Of a stretch of DNA of 5,730 bases, positions 5,065-5,730 are shown in pieces (positions within the stretch are counted from its first letter, which is position 1; every line of letters starts with the position of its first letter). Position numbers and translations under genes: made by a program. Under the pieces are notes generated by a model that was not told the DNA's origin, made no database searches, and was given only the letters and a program-made list of their open reading frames with translations. The stretch lies in the NCBI GenBank assembly GCA_003511945.1, contig DOJA01000307.1, positions 612-6,341 on the forward strand, read 5' to 3'. This DNA is from Phycisphaerales bacterium. GTDB taxonomy: Bacteria; Planctomycetota; Phycisphaerae; Phycisphaerales; UBA1924.

Positions 5065-5730
5065 ATGGCGGCACCGACCGAACGCACATCCATCAAGATC
5101 CAGCGGGAGCGGGCCGTCCTGGCGGCGGTCCATCTGCCAACGAGCCGCTTCGACGAACGCGACCCGCTGGGCGAGCTCCGCGCGCTGGCCGAGACCGCCG
5201 GCGCGACGGTGGTGGGGGAGATCATCCAGAACCGCGCGAGGCCCGACCCCGGGACCTTCATGGGCGAGGGCAAGATCGAGGAACTCAAGGCCCTGTGCGA
5301 GGCCCTCGACGCGGGCGTGGTGGTCTTTGACCACGAGCTCTCGCCCCGCCAGATCGCCAACATCGAGGAGGTCGTGCAGCGCAAGGTGCTCGACCGCTCC
5401 GAGCTGATCCTGGACATCTTCGCCGGTCGCGCCACCACCCACGAAGCGCGGCTCCAGGTCGAGCTCGCGCAGCTCCAGTACACCTACCCCCGCCTCCGCG
5501 CCATGTGGGACCACCTGGAGCGCATCGTGGGCGTGGGCGGGATCGGCGGCATCGGCACCCGCGGGCCGGGCGAGACCCAGCTCGAGACCGACCGGCGCCT
5601 CGTCCAGCGCCGCGAAGCGATGCTCCGGCGCGAGATCGAGGAGATGCAGGCCCGCAAACGCCGCGAGGTCCAGCAGCGCAACCGCGCTCACTTCACCGTC
5701 GGGCTGGTGGGCTACACCAACGCGGGCAAG
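5065..5730 (+). CDS. hflX: HflX GTPase, N-terminal 222 residues (cut by window edge)
   Basis: HflX is a ribosome-associated GTPase that binds the 50S subunit and splits stalled or heat-damaged 70S ribosomes. The fragment contains the HflX N-terminal domain: GEGKIEEL (67-74), VVFDHELSPRQIANIEE (86-102), DRSELILDIFAGRATTHEARLQVELAQL (110-137) and the hallmark GPGETQLETDRR (167-178). A helical linker (about 172-206) leads into the G domain, where the window ends exactly inside the G1/P-loop (GYTNAGK, 216-222); the Ser/Thr after Lys and the rest of the G domain lie outside. A Gly/Ile/Val-rich stretch, VGVGGIGGIG (155-164), is slightly longer than the usual GGGIG before TRGPGE. The frame starts at ATG 5065 with no strong Shine-Dalgarno sequence and is open to the end of the window. 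It is divergent from the protease operon. Confidence 0.95.
   Translation, partial: MAAPTERTSIKIQRERAVLAAVHLPTSRFDERDPLGELRALAETAGATVVGEIIQNRARPDPGTFMGEGKIEELKALCEALDAGVVVFDHELSPRQIANIEEVVQRKVLDRSELILDIFAGRATTHEARLQVELAQLQYTYPRLRAMWDHLERIVGVGGIGGIGTRGPGETQLETDRRLVQRREAMLRREIEEMQARKRREVQQRNRAHFTVGLVGYTNAGK

Noticed and set aside
4890..5483. 197-codon minus-strand open frame opposite hflX
   Set aside because: It has no motifs, and hflX on the other strand is unmistakable (GPGETQLETDRR, GYTNAGK).
4894..5691. Upstream extension of the protease frame to 5691
   Set aside because: The extra 260 or so codons lie antisense to hflX and in the intergenic gap, and place the signal peptide internally. 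The start at 4893 has a ribosome binding site and a proper N-terminal hydrophobic segment.

Overview
The window is high-GC DNA (about 70% G+C by eye) from what is probably a planctomycete, most likely of the Phycisphaerae. I infer this from protein style: a GGQ release-factor-like protein with a helix-turn-helix-like C-terminal tail, a type I/S41 processing protease with a long charged tail, and planctomycete-like HflX and TsaD. The taxonomic call is a recognition-based inference and has not been searched.

Layout. Five genes run leftward on the minus strand as one compact block. In transcription order they are an exported S41 C-terminal processing protease (4893-3151), tsaD for the tRNA t6A modification enzyme (3154-1931), a GGQ-domain release-factor-like protein (1934-1356), an M20D amidohydrolase (1315-113), and the first codons of a YmdB/TIGR00282-type phosphoesterase cut by the left edge (116-1). 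Three of the four junctions are 4-base start/stop overlaps (ATGA, GTGA, GTGA), which points to one translationally coupled operon. hflX (ribosome-associated GTPase) reads rightward from 5065 and is cut by the right edge inside its P-loop. The roughly 170-bp gap at 4894-5064 is the only real intergenic region and must hold the divergent promoters. The operon and its divergent neighbour lean towards translation quality control: t6A tRNA modification, a probable ribosome-rescue hydrolase, the HflX ribosome-splitting GTPase, and a protease.

Three things stand out. First, tsaD carries an in-frame insertion of about 150 bp. It is made of two inverted C/G-rich palindromic units around a core containing a perfect 14-bp palindrome, and it adds about 55-60 residues including two Pro5-Gly tracts. 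It looks like a REP/REPIN-type palindromic element sitting inside an essential gene and being translated. Second, the tetranucleotide ACGT does not occur once in 5,730 bases, although about 16 would be expected. Codon choice supports active removal: in every Asp-Val, Asn-Val and His-Val pair I checked, the first codon ends in T, in genes that otherwise mostly use C. Third, the left edge begins with C13G11 inside the ymdB-like reading frame, which is either another copy of the palindromic element or a sequencing/assembly artefact.

No RNA genes, CRISPR arrays, transposases or convincing terminators were seen.
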